In this document: positions 35,463 to 44,976 of the stretch, one piece after another
Position numbering within the stretch: position 1 is the stretch's first letter
How the letters are laid out: every line of letters begins with the position of its first letter
Origin: [Clostridium] innocuum
GTDB lineage: Bacteria; Bacillota_I; Bacilli_A; Erysipelotrichales; Erysipelotrichaceae
Assembly: GCA_012317185.1 (NCBI GenBank)
Contig: CP048838.1
Location: 3,906,001 to 3,970,000 of the forward strand
Length of the DNA: 64,000 bases
Direction of reading: 5' to 3'
Program-made: the position numbers and the translations under genes
Notes under the pieces: generated by a model
Told to the model about the DNA's origin: nothing
What the model saw: the letters and a program-made list of their open reading frames with translations, nothing else
Database searches by the model: none

Positions 35463-36353
35463 TCAAGCAAGCGGGAAAATCGTATGAATGGCCAGCCGAT
35501 GCGCTTCCTTTTGCGCAAACACGGTACCCTGCATTCCCTCGCACAGCTCCTTTACAATAGCAAGCCCAAGACCTGTATCTCTGCCGCTACCACCATTGTC
35601 CTTTGTATAAAAGCGTTCAAAAATCGCCTTTGCATCTACATCATCCACAAGGTCATTCTCAAACACAAGCTCGCATGTGTTGTCTGTTCGTTTTGCAGAG
35701 ATAACAAAGGTCCCAAAGCCGTGACGCAGTACATTGACACACAGATTATGCAGCATTCGCTTCAGATATACCGGATCACCTGTCAGCATTGTCATAGGAT
35801 CGACCTCCAGTTGAACCTGCAGCTCCTGCTGTTTGAAATCCTTATAATAATGCAGCAGTACTTCACTCAGCATATCATAGATACGAATCGGCTCCGGATG
35901 AAACTCAATGCTGGCACTGCTCAGACGGGTATACAAAAACAGCTCCTCCAGTAAATCCTGCAGATATGTCATACGTGCCCGGATCACCTGAAAGCAATGC
36001 TGCCGTTCCTCTTCGCCCTCTGCCGTTTCCAGCATTTGCAGATACCCGCTGATGCTTGTCAGTGGAGTGCGGATATCATGTGATATATTGGTTATCAGAT
36101 GTTTAAAATTATGGTCCATCCGCATCGCCTTCACACTTTCCTGCATATAATATTCCCGCAGCTTCTGCATTTCCTCGCATAGTGCCTTCATCTGCGGATC
36201 CATGGATGCTGAATAAAACCGGAAGGTGCTATGCTCCCGGTTGGTGTAGGTCAGCTGTTCTCTGATACAGCGGACATTTTTATGCTGAAGGAAGAGAAGC
36301 AGTAAAAGGAACAGACACAGCAATCCCAATACAAGCACGATAATTTCCAGCAT
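35463..36353 (-). CDS. sensor histidine kinase of the ABC-2 transporter operon
   Basis: This 296-residue kinase has a single N-terminal membrane helix (residues 3-23) and almost no extracellular part, typical of intramembrane-sensing kinases that watch a transporter. HisKA carries His92 in ITNISHDIRTPLTSISGYL. The HATPase domain has HNLCVNVLRHG and GLGLAIVKELCEGM. It is the last gene of the operon after the permease and probably phosphorylates the regulator at 38122-38790. Confidence 0.9.
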   Translation of the reverse strand: MLEIIVLVLGLLCLFLLLLLFLQHKNVRCIREQLTYTNREHSTFRFYSASMDPQMKALCEEMQKLREYYMQESVKAMRMDHNFKHLITNISHDIRTPLTSISGYLQMLETAEGEEERQHCFQVIRARMTYLQDLLEELFLYTRLSSASIEFHPEPIRIYDMLSEVLLHYYKDFKQQELQVQLEVDPMTMLTGDPVYLKRMLHNLCVNVLRHGFGTFVISAKRTDNTCELVFENDLVDDVDAKAIFERFYTKDNGGSGRDTGLGLAIVKELCEGMQGTVFAQKEAHRLAIHTIFPLA

Positions 36354-36370
36354 ATTGTTCCCTCTCTTCC

Positions 36371-37123
36371 TTATTTCAAATCTTTTTTCCGCAGCAGTAC
36401 ATAACTGCCTATATTATACAGGATTGCACTGGTAATTGCCACCATAGCAGCCCGGCTGTAGAATACAGCGTCCCAGGAATACGGCAGCTGACCGGATATC
36501 GCATACAGAATATAATCCGTATACTCCACCTTCAGTAATGACATAATCCCGGCATGCAGCATAAATACCGTCATACTGCCATAGCCTACAGACACCAGAA
36601 TAGCAAGCACTTTGCTTCCGGTCGCATGAATGAGCAGATTCAGAAAGGATGCAATTACAGTCAGTATCAGCATCTGCATCAGGGAATAGCATATAAACTG
36701 CAGGATGGAGAAGGAGGCAAAGGAATCCTGCTGCCACAGATTTTCCACTACAACCATGACAATGATCACAGCCCAGTATATAAACGCGGTGATAAATGAA
36801 AACACAAAGCGTTCCAGCAACAGCAGCTCCTTACGGTGCATCATCGGATAGATATTCTTCACGAAGCCGCTGGCATATTCCTCACAGAAAAACAGAGACA
36901 GAAAAATCAGTACCGCTATCTGATAAAAAGAGCTTTTAGGAAAGTAATAAAGAAAATCAACAAGTGTATCCTTCCCCTGATGAAAGGTCGCAAACGGTGT
37001 ATTGTTCTGCAACCCCACAGCAGTTGTCAGCCATAAATACAACAGCAGCATAACGGTCATCGAAATATAAAAGGACTTCTGCCGCACCATACGATATAAA
37101 TCCATTTTCAGATTATTCCACAT
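36371..37123 (-). CDS. ABC-2 type transporter permease
   Basis: This 250-residue membrane protein has about six helices and resembles the permeases of lantibiotic-protection-type exporters (N-terminal DLYRMVRQKSFYISMTVMLLLYLW, then FFCEEYASGFVKNIYPMMHRKELLLLERF). It overlaps the ATPase gene by 11 bases. With the ATPase it should pump an antimicrobial peptide or lipid-linked compound away from the membrane; the substrate is not known. Confidence 0.85.
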   Translation of the reverse strand: MWNNLKMDLYRMVRQKSFYISMTVMLLLYLWLTTAVGLQNNTPFATFHQGKDTLVDFLYYFPKSSFYQIAVLIFLSLFFCEEYASGFVKNIYPMMHRKELLLLERFVFSFITAFIYWAVIIVMVVVENLWQQDSFASFSILQFICYSLMQMLILTVIASFLNLLIHATGSKVLAILVSVGYGSMTVFMLHAGIMSLLKVEYTDYILYAISGQLPYSWDAVFYSRAAMVAITSAILYNIGSYVLLRKKDLK

Positions 37124-38030
37124 GTTCTTCTCCCTCCTTCAGGAAATAGGCTTCCAAATCCTGATGATGATCCTCCATGCCATAAAGTGCCACATCATGC
37201 AGTACCAGCTGTCGTGCGATATGGGAGGGGTCCTCATAATGATCATACAGACGCAGAATCCCCTTTGGCAGCACCTCATAGGTTTGAACAAAGCATGTTT
37301 CCTCCAGGATAACACTTGCCTTTTTCACATCATCCACCCGCAGCTGAAAGCAGTCCCTGCAGCGGTCCAGCAATTCCTCTTTTGTGAACTGCTCAATAAT
37401 TTTACCAGAACGAATCACAACGAAATCCGTAGCAACCTTATCCAGCTCCGCCAGCATATGGGAGCTGATCAGGATACTCATGCCGCGTTCCTCCTGCAGA
37501 CGCTTCAGCAGATCACGCATATCGCAGATTCCCTGCGGATCGAGGCCGTTTGTCGGCTCATCCAGAATCAGCAGCTCGGGATCCCCCAGCAATGCCATCG
37601 CAATTCCCAGACGCTGCTTCATTCCCATTGAGAAATCGCCTGCCTTTTTCTTTCCTGTAGTCGAGAGTGAGCAAAGCTTTAAAAGCTCTGTTATCAGCTC
37701 ATGGCTGCAGCACCCAAGCATAAGTGCCTTCATTTTCAGATTATCATACGCATTCAACGCCGGATACAGTCCCGCATGTTCTATCAGCGTCCCTACACGC
37801 CGGAATACAAACGGATCCTCACCGGGATGCTTGCCAAACAGCTTCAATTCCCCCTGTGTTTCATGCAGCAAACCGCTCATCAGCTTCATAAGCGTGGACT
37901 TTCCTGCACCGTTTGGTCCGATCAGACCGGTAATCGATCCTTTTTTCATATGAAAAGATACCTGATCTACTGCTGTGAAATTATGAAATTTCTTTGTCAG
38001 GGCCTTCGTTTCTACGATCCATTCCTTCAT
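37113..38030 (-). CDS. ABC transporter ATP-binding protein (ABC-2 exporter type)
   Basis: This 305-residue ATPase has Walker A GLIGPNGAGKSTLMK near residue 36, signature FSMGMKQRLG, Walker B LLILDEPTNGLDP and H-loop ISSHMLAEL. The C-terminal extension of about 90 residues is common in DrrA/BcrA-type proteins. It lies 91 bases after the response regulator gene and overlaps the permease gene. Its role is export or self-protection. Confidence 0.93.
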   Translation of the reverse strand: MKEWIVETKALTKKFHNFTAVDQVSFHMKKGSITGLIGPNGAGKSTLMKLMSGLLHETQGELKLFGKHPGEDPFVFRRVGTLIEHAGLYPALNAYDNLKMKALMLGCCSHELITELLKLCSLSTTGKKKAGDFSMGMKQRLGIAMALLGDPELLILDEPTNGLDPQGICDMRDLLKRLQEERGMSILISSHMLAELDKVATDFVVIRSGKIIEQFTKEELLDRCRDCFQLRVDDVKKASVILEETCFVQTYEVLPKGILRLYDHYEDPSHIARQLVLHDVALYGMEDHHQDLEAYFLKEGEEHVE

Positions 38031-38121
38031 ATTATCATTCCTTCCTTGTACATGAAGATTATAGCAAATGAAGTTTCAGAAACTGTCTGGAAAAGGTTAA
38101 GAAAGAATAAAGAAAAGGACC

Positions 38122-38790
38122 TTAGTCCTTCCATTTGAATCCGATGCCCCATATCGTTTCAATATATTCCTGTTTCGAAACTGCATGCAGCTTGCTTCGG
38201 ATATTACTGATGTGAACATTGATGGTCTTGTCATCTCCCAGATAATCATCTTCCCATGCATATTCATAGATTTCCTTTTTCGTACGTGCCCGTTTTACAT
38301 CCCGCATCAGCAGCTCCAGAATCCTGTATTCATGTCTTGTCAGACGAATTTTCATCCCCTGAATTTCCAGATGACAGAAATCCGGCAGAAGAACAACACC
38401 GTCTACAGCAATGGCATGCTCCTGCTTCGGCATTCGTTTGCGCAGCTGAACCTGAATTCTGGCCTTCAGCTCCTTTAAATCAAACGGCTTGCACAAATAA
38501 TCATCGGCACCCTCATTCAGCAGAGCCACGCGGTCGTCGATTCCATCCTTTGCGGATAGCACGATAACCGGAAGCTGCTTTTGCTTCAGCTCTCTGAGAA
38601 GCTGTTCTCCACTGACTCCCGGCAGCATCAAATCAAGCAGTACAAGCGATACTTCGGTGTGCTGCAAAATCAGACGTGCCTCTGTTCCGGAATATGCGTC
38701 CACACAGATATAGTCCTTTTCCAAATATTCATCGATCATATTGTGGATGGTTTCGTCATCCTCCACAATCAATATATGTTCTTCACTCAC
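38122..38790 (-). CDS. OmpR family response regulator
   Basis: This 222-residue regulator has receiver-domain acidic residues EDD at 10-12, phospho-accepting Asp53 in LVLLDLMLPG and Lys in DDYLCKPF. A winged-helix domain ends in TIWGIGFKW. It heads the ABC-2/kinase genes and overlaps the upstream PHP phosphatase gene by 4 bases (ATGA). It presumably raises transporter expression when the kinase senses the transporter's substrate. Confidence 0.93.
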   Translation of the reverse strand: MSEEHILIVEDDETIHNMIDEYLEKDYICVDAYSGTEARLILQHTEVSLVLLDLMLPGVSGEQLLRELKQKQLPVIVLSAKDGIDDRVALLNEGADDYLCKPFDLKELKARIQVQLRKRMPKQEHAIAVDGVVLLPDFCHLEIQGMKIRLTRHEYRILELLMRDVKRARTKKEIYEYAWEDDYLGDDKTINVHISNIRSKLHAVSKQEYIETIWGIGFKWKD

Positions 38791-39587
38791 AGCTTTGTAA
38801 AGTCCTTTAAGGGCAGTGTGTCGGTTATCTTCATGCCAAGGCCCGAAAGCAGCGCAATGCCTTCCTCACGATATGTATCTGTCTCCAGTGCAGCCGGCTC
38901 ATGGGCATCAACTCCGATGATCGCCGTATTGCCAACCTCTGCCGCAGTCTTCCAGAAATCAATATGCGGATACTGCATGGTATGCATGATGTCATTATAG
39001 GCAGCACCTGCCAGATTGTATTCCAGTGGTATATGTAATTCCTTTGCAGCCTGACACAGACGTATCGATTCGCGCTTTGCGACTTCATCAAACACACGAC
39101 GGCCCCGCATGAACAGATCCGGATGACACAGGTAGGAATATAGATTGGTCTTCATCCCGGCGATGGCTTCATCCACATAGGCGATCAGCCATGCCTCCTC
39201 CTCACATGCGGTCCCAAAGTACACGCGTTCCTCATCCGTCTTAAAATAATGATTTCCGAAAATGATATAGTCAAGCTTTTTGTCGATCAGAAACTGCTTC
39301 AGCCAATCGATATATTTGGGGAAATATTCGCATTCCAAACCGATTTTAATGGATATGCGATCCTTATATTTCTCTTTTAAAGATGAAACGGAGGCATAGT
39401 AGTCATCGAACTTCGACAACGGCATCCGCATATTCGCCACAAAATCGCTGTCATATTTCCATGGGGAATGATCGGAAAATCCAATTTCCTCATAACCGTT
39501 TTTTATGGCACTTATTACATATTCCTCATCCCTGCCTGAGGCATGCATACAGCGCCGGGTATGCATGTGATAATTTGTTTTACGCAT
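38787..39587 (-). CDS. PHP domain histidinol-phosphatase family protein
   Basis: This 266-residue metal phosphoesterase begins MRKTNYHMHTRRCMHASG with the HxH metal motif. It continues with EEIGFSDHSPW, KIGLECEYFP, YIIFGNHYF, LCHPDLFM and IIGVDAHEP, all PHP-family metal ligands. Such proteins are often annotated as histidinol-phosphatase (HisK type), but no his genes are nearby. Its stop overlaps the response-regulator start, which ties it to a two-component/exporter operon. Another phosphoester substrate is therefore possible. Confidence 0.87.
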   Translation of the reverse strand: MRKTNYHMHTRRCMHASGRDEEYVISAIKNGYEEIGFSDHSPWKYDSDFVANMRMPLSKFDDYYASVSSLKEKYKDRISIKIGLECEYFPKYIDWLKQFLIDKKLDYIIFGNHYFKTDEERVYFGTACEEEAWLIAYVDEAIAGMKTNLYSYLCHPDLFMRGRRVFDEVAKRESIRLCQAAKELHIPLEYNLAGAAYNDIMHTMQYPHIDFWKTAAEVGNTAIIGVDAHEPAALETDTYREEGIALLSGLGMKITDTLPLKDFTKL

Positions 39588-39629
39588 AGCTGCTCCCTTC
39601 TTTTCTCAACAGGTATACTATACCACAAG

Positions 39630-40060
39630 TTAAGAGGGAATAACAAAAAACCGACTGTATTTTATGCTTTTACATGCAATACATATAGCCGGCTTGCAAG
39701 TTTTGAAGTAGGCTGCCGTACAAACAACAGCCTGATTTCTACATTTTTCCTTTGCCCTGTAAAGTGCCTGTTCACTTCGTTCATACACATCATGAAAGCA
39801 GACCTGTGCATGTTCAACAAGACAGCAGTCTATGCTTATGGTCAGCGTTTTCTGCAGCTGTGGCAGGCGGATGGTGCGAATACGCTCGAGCAGGGTATCT
39901 ATAACATGCTGCAGCTGTGCCTCATCCTGTATCCCGTTCAGATATATGCTGAACTCCTCCCCACCGATTCGTCCGGCAATATCACCCGGGCGCAGCACAT
40001 TTTATATTTCATGCCTAAACTCAAAGCTTGCTGCAGATACCTTTTCCGTGAAGGTATCGT
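39630..40060 (-). pseudogene. diguanylate cyclase remnant (GGDEF domain C-terminal half)
   Basis: The frame from 39998 reads LRPGDIAGRIGGEEFSIYL, which includes the GGEEF active-site loop. It continues to CCLVEHAQVCFHDVYERSEQALYRAKEKCRNQ, the end of a GGDEF domain. The first half of the domain is absent, and an in-frame TAA lies three codons upstream of the GTG at 39998. Upstream residues (DTFTEKVSAASFEF) look protein-like but do not join naturally. A deletion has probably removed the middle of a c-di-GMP synthase gene. Confidence 0.7.
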
Positions 40061-40090
40061 AAAAGCAGTTTCTATTCCGTAAAGATATAG

Positions 40091-40142
40091 AAAAAAAGGT
40101 CAAGCCTATCATTTTTTAAACACGATACCCTCGACCTTTTCA
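40091..40142 (-). terminator. terminator of the G3E GTPase pair
   Basis: On the minus strand AAAAGGTC...GACCTTTTTTT forms an 8-bp stem around a long loop, followed by a T run, 50 bases after the second GTPase gene. Confidence 0.65.
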
Positions 40143-40193
40143 TTACACTGTTTTGCTTATATGACCACAGGTAAGACAATTTCCGATAACCAC

Positions 40194-41138
40194 TTAATTA
40201 AAGTAAACGAGTTCGTCATCCAGCGGCAGCACCTCGGTCAGCTGTTTTACATATAGAACCGGGACATTTCCCTGATATTCCTCATCAAATTCGACCGCAA
40301 TCTGCGCCGTAATGCTGACCCAGTCCTTCGGTATCAGATTACTTGCATGCTCATAATGACACAGCAGCCCGATTAGTGAGGTATCATCTGCGCAACAGAC
40401 CATGGCATAGCGTCCAAAGACAAATGCATTCGGTATTCCATCCACATGCGTTGCGATGACCTTTCCTTTCAGCTCTACGCTTTTTCCCTCATATTTACGG
40501 GGATGCTCGAGAGCGTCCATATACCACAGACCGTAATCGCCGTCCGCTATGCGTATTACATCCGCATGTAGATTAAACGGCATTTCGTCATCGCCAAGCT
40601 CCACGATCTGCCCATCTCTTGTCTCATAAATCAGCTGCGCACCCTTATTGATTGCTTTTATATTGTTTCTCAGATACAGCTTTTTCGTTGTTTCATCACA
40701 ACGATTAAAGATAATCGTTTCCGAATGCAGCAGCTGATCGTAAATCAGGGAGCGCATATTATTCAGATAAACTTCAAACGTGGAGGCATCCACAGTAGAA
40801 AGAATTTGAACCAGCAGCCAGTCAAAGGGATATTCTACATCCATAAAGCTATTTAAATTCCAGGTTCCGTTAAATTCAATCATCACTCGGTCAGGTTCAA
40901 TCAGACTGTCACATTTCTTTAAAAACTCATAGCTCATCGCCGCTTCATTATCCACAGTAACCAGTGCGGTATTTGTTTTTGTCAGAAAATCATCATCGTA
41001 GTCTTCCATACCTTCTTCACAGGCGAGCAGCAGTGTGCGCTCTCCAGTATTGAATCCTGTATCAAGCAGTGTTTCCTTAATCAGTGTTGTTTTACCGCTT
41101 TCCAGAAATCCGGTAAACAGATATACAGGTACTGTCAT
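40194..41138 (-). CDS. G3E GTPase domain fused to DUF1980-like (TIGR03943 type) domain
   Basis: This is a 314-residue protein. Residues 1-175 form a CobW-like P-loop GTPase (FTGFLESGKTTLIKETL, then STVDAST and NRCDE in place of NKxD). The CxCC metal site of normal CobW proteins is replaced by CEEG. Residues 190-314 resemble the C-terminal part of TIGR03943/YcgQ proteins (GLWYMDALEHPRKYEGKSVELKGKVI, FVFGRYAMVCCADDTSLIGLLC). YcgQ/YcgR-type pairs are linked to zinc handling. It follows the His-rich GTPase after 9 bases. Confidence 0.8.
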   Translation of the reverse strand: MTVPVYLFTGFLESGKTTLIKETLLDTGFNTGERTLLLACEEGMEDYDDDFLTKTNTALVTVDNEAAMSYEFLKKCDSLIEPDRVMIEFNGTWNLNSFMDVEYPFDWLLVQILSTVDASTFEVYLNNMRSLIYDQLLHSETIIFNRCDETTKKLYLRNNIKAINKGAQLIYETRDGQIVELGDDEMPFNLHADVIRIADGDYGLWYMDALEHPRKYEGKSVELKGKVIATHVDGIPNAFVFGRYAMVCCADDTSLIGLLCHYEHASNLIPKDWVSITAQIAVEFDEEYQGNVPVLYVKQLTEVLPLDDELVYFN

Positions 41139-41147
41139 AGCCTTCTC

Positions 41148-42194
41148 CTATTCCGCATGAAACAGCTCTTTCAGCTTATCTTCTTCAAGCTTGGAGCCGA
41201 TGACACAAAATCTTCCGGTATAGGTTGGCTGCCCTTTTCGAATTTCATATTCTTCCGGAACCAGATCAAAATACAGCCATTCCTTACTTTCAGTTTTCAG
41301 CATTCCCTTAGCACGCAGGACGATACCGTATTCCTCACTATTGGAGAGTTTCTCCAGAATTTGGCGAAGCTCCTCTTCCCCATAGGTGCGTACGGTTTCC
41401 ATTCCCCAGCTGGTAAACACCTCATCCGCATGATGATGGTGATGATCATGATGATGCCCACAACTGCAGCTTTCCCCATGCTCGTGATGATGGCCATGGT
41501 CGTGACTGCATTCCTCACCATGCTCATGATGGTGGTCATGGTGCTGATGGCATGTCGGACAGATGTCCGCTTCCTCCAGCAACTCCTTTTCCAGTGATTT
41601 CTTTTGCTCCATTGCCTCCAGAATCTGTTCTCCGTTCAGCTCATTCCATGGTGTCGTTATCATGGTCGCATGTGCATTATGCCCTCTTATATCATGGGTT
41701 ACACTTTGCAGCTTTTCCTCACTCAGATTCTGCGTACGGCTTAAAATAATCGTATTGGCATATTCAATTTGATTGTTGAAAAACTCACCGAAGTTTTTCA
41801 TATACATGCGACATTTCTGTGCATCCGCAACCGTCGTAAAGCTGTTCATACAAATTTCGGCTTCTTCCGCCACTCCCTGTACCGCTTTTATTACATCCGA
41901 CAGCTTGCCGACACCGCTAGGCTCTATGATGATCCTTTCCGGATGATATTCCGCAAGCACCTTCTTCAATGCCTCGGAAAAATCACCAACCAGAGAACAG
42001 CAGATACAACCGGAATTCATTTCCCGGATTTCTATTCCTGCATCCTCCAGAAAACCACCGTCAATACCGATTTCACCAAATTCATTTTCAATCAGAACAA
42101 TCTTTTCCTTATGTAATACATCCTTGATCAGCTTCTTGATCAGCGTTGTTTTTCCAGCTCCCAGAAAGCCGGAGATAATATCGATTTTCGTCAT
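41148..42194 (-). CDS. CobW-type G3E GTPase with His-rich metal-binding loop
   Basis: This is a 348-residue metallochaperone-type GTPase. Walker A GFLGAGKTT is at 9-17, ENEFGEIGIDG follows, and the CxCC zinc motif is in SGCICCSLVGD. A His-rich stretch (residues 219-268) contains more than twenty His with Asp, Glu and Cys pairs. The C-terminal CobW_C domain ends in TGRFCVIG. I place the start at 42194 (MTKIDIISG); the longer frame to 42359 has an unlikely N-terminus. It probably binds zinc (possibly nickel or cobalt) and delivers it to a client protein. Confidence 0.9.
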   Translation of the reverse strand: MTKIDIISGFLGAGKTTLIKKLIKDVLHKEKIVLIENEFGEIGIDGGFLEDAGIEIREMNSGCICCSLVGDFSEALKKVLAEYHPERIIIEPSGVGKLSDVIKAVQGVAEEAEICMNSFTTVADAQKCRMYMKNFGEFFNNQIEYANTIILSRTQNLSEEKLQSVTHDIRGHNAHATMITTPWNELNGEQILEAMEQKKSLEKELLEEADICPTCHQHHDHHHEHGEECSHDHGHHHEHGESCSCGHHHDHHHHHADEVFTSWGMETVRTYGEEELRQILEKLSNSEEYGIVLRAKGMLKTESKEWLYFDLVPEEYEIRKGQPTYTGRFCVIGSKLEEDKLKELFHAE

Positions 42195-42511
42195 TCCAAT
42201 AACCTTCTTTCCTGTTCCTTTGCAGTATTCCCAACGTCTGTTAGTATAACACCAGGATGCGAAACTTTCAAATACAAAACCATCCTCCTCGTAATGCTGA
42301 AAGGAAATGCTAACTCCATCTTTGCCCTTCCTTATCATAAAGACCATATTCCATGACAATTGGAACTATACTCTTTATCAGCTGATTCTTATCGGTACAA
42401 AAGGCATCCGCGTTCCCAGTCAAAATATTTAATGATGGCTCTGTCATTTTTACTATCCTATTATTTGAAGCAGCATCTTATAGAATTAGCATCACGACCT
42501 TTCCTATATAT

Positions 42512-42550
42512 TAAAACCCCTGCATTTGCATACGCAGAAGCAGGGTGTTT
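42512..42550 (-). terminator. terminator of the AGCS symporter gene
   Basis: On the minus strand CCCTGC...GCAGGGG followed by TTTTAAT lies 43 bases after the symporter stop. The remaining 42195-42511 stretch upstream of the GTPase gene holds no supported gene. Confidence 0.7.
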
Positions 42551-42592
42551 CCATGATTTTCTTATGTAAGGAACCTCCAGCTATAAATACCC

Positions 42593-44005
42593 TCAGGATT
42601 CTTTATATTCCTCGTCGATGCCCTCCCAGCATTCCGCATGCCGGATTCCCAGCTTTTGCGGTTCAAACAACGGGTCCTTCCCCTGCTTTTTCTGCTTCGT
42701 GTAATCCTTCAAAGCAAGGAAAGCAACATTGCCCAGCAGAAGAATCACCAGGATGTTTTCTATCGCCATAAAGCCCATCAAAACATCGGCCAAATCCCAT
42801 ATGGTGGAAAAATCCGCCTGTGCCCCGAAAAAGATTACGGCAACCGTAAGCAATCGGAATACAAGAAGTGCCTTCTTATCGTTGATGATAAATTTCAAAT
42901 TGCTTTCCGCATAGCAGTAATTGCCAATCAGGGAGGAAAAGGCAAACAGGATAATGGAAATCGTTATGAAATGAATACCCCAGGTTCCTACCTCTGCGGA
43001 AACCGCTGTCTGCACATACGGCATTCCCGTCAGTCCGTCCCGAATACCGAAATTCAGCAGCATGAACGCTGTTGTCGAGCAGATGAGGATCGTATCTATA
43101 AAAACGGATATTGTCTGTACAAGCCCCTGTTTAACCGGATGGGACACATCTGCTGTTGCTCCGGCATTTGGTGCAGACCCCATACCCGCTTCATTGGAAA
43201 ACAGTCCGCGCTTGATGCCATACATAACACAGGAGCCTGCAAAGCCTCCGAAGATAGCCTGCAGATCAAAGGCTTCCTGAAATATCTGTGCAAATATTGC
43301 CGGCAGTCCGCTGATATTGGCTATCGTTATGTAAAGTCCCAGCAGAATATACAACACTGCCATGATGGGAACAATCGTAGAGCTGATGATACCGATGCGA
43401 TGAACACCTCCGAAGATGACCGCTGCGGTAGCACCCGCAAGAACAAGACCTACCAGCATAGAGGCAGTCTGTGTATCCGTTACATAATACTCCAGAGCAC
43501 TGCTTACATTATATGCCTGCAATCCGTTAAAACCGAAGATGAAGCAGGCAATCAGCAATACCGCAAACAGAATACCGAGCCATCTCTTATGCAATGCCTT
43601 CTCTATATAATATGCAGGACCTCCGCGAAACTGATCACCATCACGCTCCTTGTAGATCTGTGCCAGCGTGGATTCCACAAAGGCACTGGCACCTCCAATG
43701 AGTGCAATCACCCACATCCAGAAGATAGAGCCTGCTCCTCCTGCAGCTAGAGCGGTTGCGACACCGGCGATATTACCGGTTCCTACACGGGAGGCCGTTG
43801 ATATCATAAGTGCCTGAAAAGAGGATACACCGTCATGGTGATGTGCCTTCTCCCCAAGCAGACGAAGTGCCTCCCCCAGCATGCGAAACTGTACAAAGCC
43901 TGTCCGTATACTGAAATACAGTCCTGCTGCGACCAGCAGAATGATCAATATATTACTGTATAAAAATGTGTTTAGATTTCCTAATAGTTCCTGAATGAAA
44001 TTCAC
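42593..44005 (-). CDS. alanine/glycine:cation symporter family protein (AGCS)
   Basis: This 470-residue sodium/amino-acid symporter has about eleven helices. AGCS signatures include GNIAGVATALAAGGAGSIFWMW near residue 75, RDGDQFRGGPAYYIEKAL and GLFSNEAGMGSAPNAGATADVSHPVKQG. I use the GTG at 44005 after GGAAGTGAATGC. The longer frame starting at 44068 has no support. It should import alanine, glycine or a related amino acid with Na+. An inverted repeat (AAACACG-N7-CGTGTTT, near 44075) lies in the upstream region. Confidence 0.92.
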   Translation of the reverse strand: MNFIQELLGNLNTFLYSNILIILLVAAGLYFSIRTGFVQFRMLGEALRLLGEKAHHHDGVSSFQALMISTASRVGTGNIAGVATALAAGGAGSIFWMWVIALIGGASAFVESTLAQIYKERDGDQFRGGPAYYIEKALHKRWLGILFAVLLIACFIFGFNGLQAYNVSSALEYYVTDTQTASMLVGLVLAGATAAVIFGGVHRIGIISSTIVPIMAVLYILLGLYITIANISGLPAIFAQIFQEAFDLQAIFGGFAGSCVMYGIKRGLFSNEAGMGSAPNAGATADVSHPVKQGLVQTISVFIDTILICSTTAFMLLNFGIRDGLTGMPYVQTAVSAEVGTWGIHFITISIILFAFSSLIGNYCYAESNLKFIINDKKALLVFRLLTVAVIFFGAQADFSTIWDLADVLMGFMAIENILVILLLGNVAFLALKDYTKQKKQGKDPLFEPQKLGIRHAECWEGIDEEYKES

Positions 44006-44240
44006 GCATTCACTTCCTTTCTTCTTATCGTACCCCGCATCCATCGCCTCATTCGCTGAAAAGCCCAAATAAAAACACGTTATCGGCGTGTTTAGAATGG
44101 AAATACCCGTACAAGTATACCATACTTATATAAAAATTGAAATCCTAGAATTTTAGTGATATATGATTGTATGTCGCAAAACCTTTTCCATCGTGTTATA
44201 CTTATACATATAAAATAACATTGTAAAAAAGGAGACACAC

Positions 44241-44843
44241 ATGAAATATCCGGTATTGCGAACCAGGTTTTTACCTAATTTATATAAGCATTGTAAAAAA
44301 GTACAGGTGCTTCATGTCAGCTATGAGGACCGGGGCTTTCTTTCACAGGATGAACAGCGCGGTATCTGGCTGCAGGATACCAGAGAAAAGCTCTACGAAC
44401 AGATTGAAGGCAACTTTACGACCTGTCAGGCCACAAGAATATTCTCCCTCCATAAGGAAACCTTTATCATTTTCAAGGATAATCTGACAAAGAAGCTCTT
44501 AATAGAATTTCTGGAAAATCTACTCACCGAAATCAGCTATTATTGTGAAGATCAGGTGCAGTTCAGTTATCAGCTTCTCACTGCCGTGTTGTTTCAGGAT
44601 GGCTGTGAGCCGAGAATGACAATGGCAAACAAGCTTGGCAGGGATATCGAAGACAGCGATGAATTCAAACAAAGCACTGTCCTTCATAAATCTGGCAAGC
44701 CGCCAAAAGGCAAGTATTTCAAAAGCTGGAAGGATTATGAAAAGCAGATTGATGAGCGGAAGGCTGTGCACAGTCCTATCGAAAAGACGCAGCCCCAAAA
44801 GGAAGCACCCGTCGATACAGGTGATTATATGTATTACATTTAG
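44241..44843 (+). CDS. hypothetical protein, 200 residues
   Basis: This soluble protein starts MKYPVLRTRFLPNLYKHCKK behind AAAAAAGGAGACACAC. The first 130 residues form a mixed alpha/beta region. The last 60 are charged and Pro/Lys-rich (GKPPKGKYFKSWKDYEKQIDERKAV) and may be flexible. It is monocistronic with its own terminator at 44871-44895. I do not recognise the family. Confidence 0.7.
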   Translation: MKYPVLRTRFLPNLYKHCKKVQVLHVSYEDRGFLSQDEQRGIWLQDTREKLYEQIEGNFTTCQATRIFSLHKETFIIFKDNLTKKLLIEFLENLLTEISYYCEDQVQFSYQLLTAVLFQDGCEPRMTMANKLGRDIEDSDEFKQSTVLHKSGKPPKGKYFKSWKDYEKQIDERKAVHSPIEKTQPQKEAPVDTGDYMYYI

Positions 44844-44870
44844 AAGTCATTCAGTATATGGTGTCCAGAA

Positions 44871-44895
44871 AAGCGATGAAAGCATCGCTTTTTTA
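44871..44895 (+). terminator. terminator after the 200-residue hypothetical gene
   Basis: AAGCGATG-AAAG-CATCGCTT followed by TTTTA is a strong intrinsic terminator. Confidence 0.85.
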
Positions 44896-44976
44896 CCATT
44901 TGATAAACTATCACTTCTGTCACCTTTTCTTATTTATTCTTTCATCGTGCTATAATAGAACAGGAGGTATGTTCTC

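Noticed and set aside
39543..40082. Plus-strand ORF of 179 residues
   Set aside because: It lies opposite the clear GGDEF remnant on the minus strand and has a Cys/Ser/Leu-rich composition typical of a shadow frame.
42638..43750. Plus-strand ORF of 370 residues
   Set aside because: It is antisense to the AGCS symporter, whose motifs are clear; its composition (many Gln, Tyr, Arg) fits a mirror frame.
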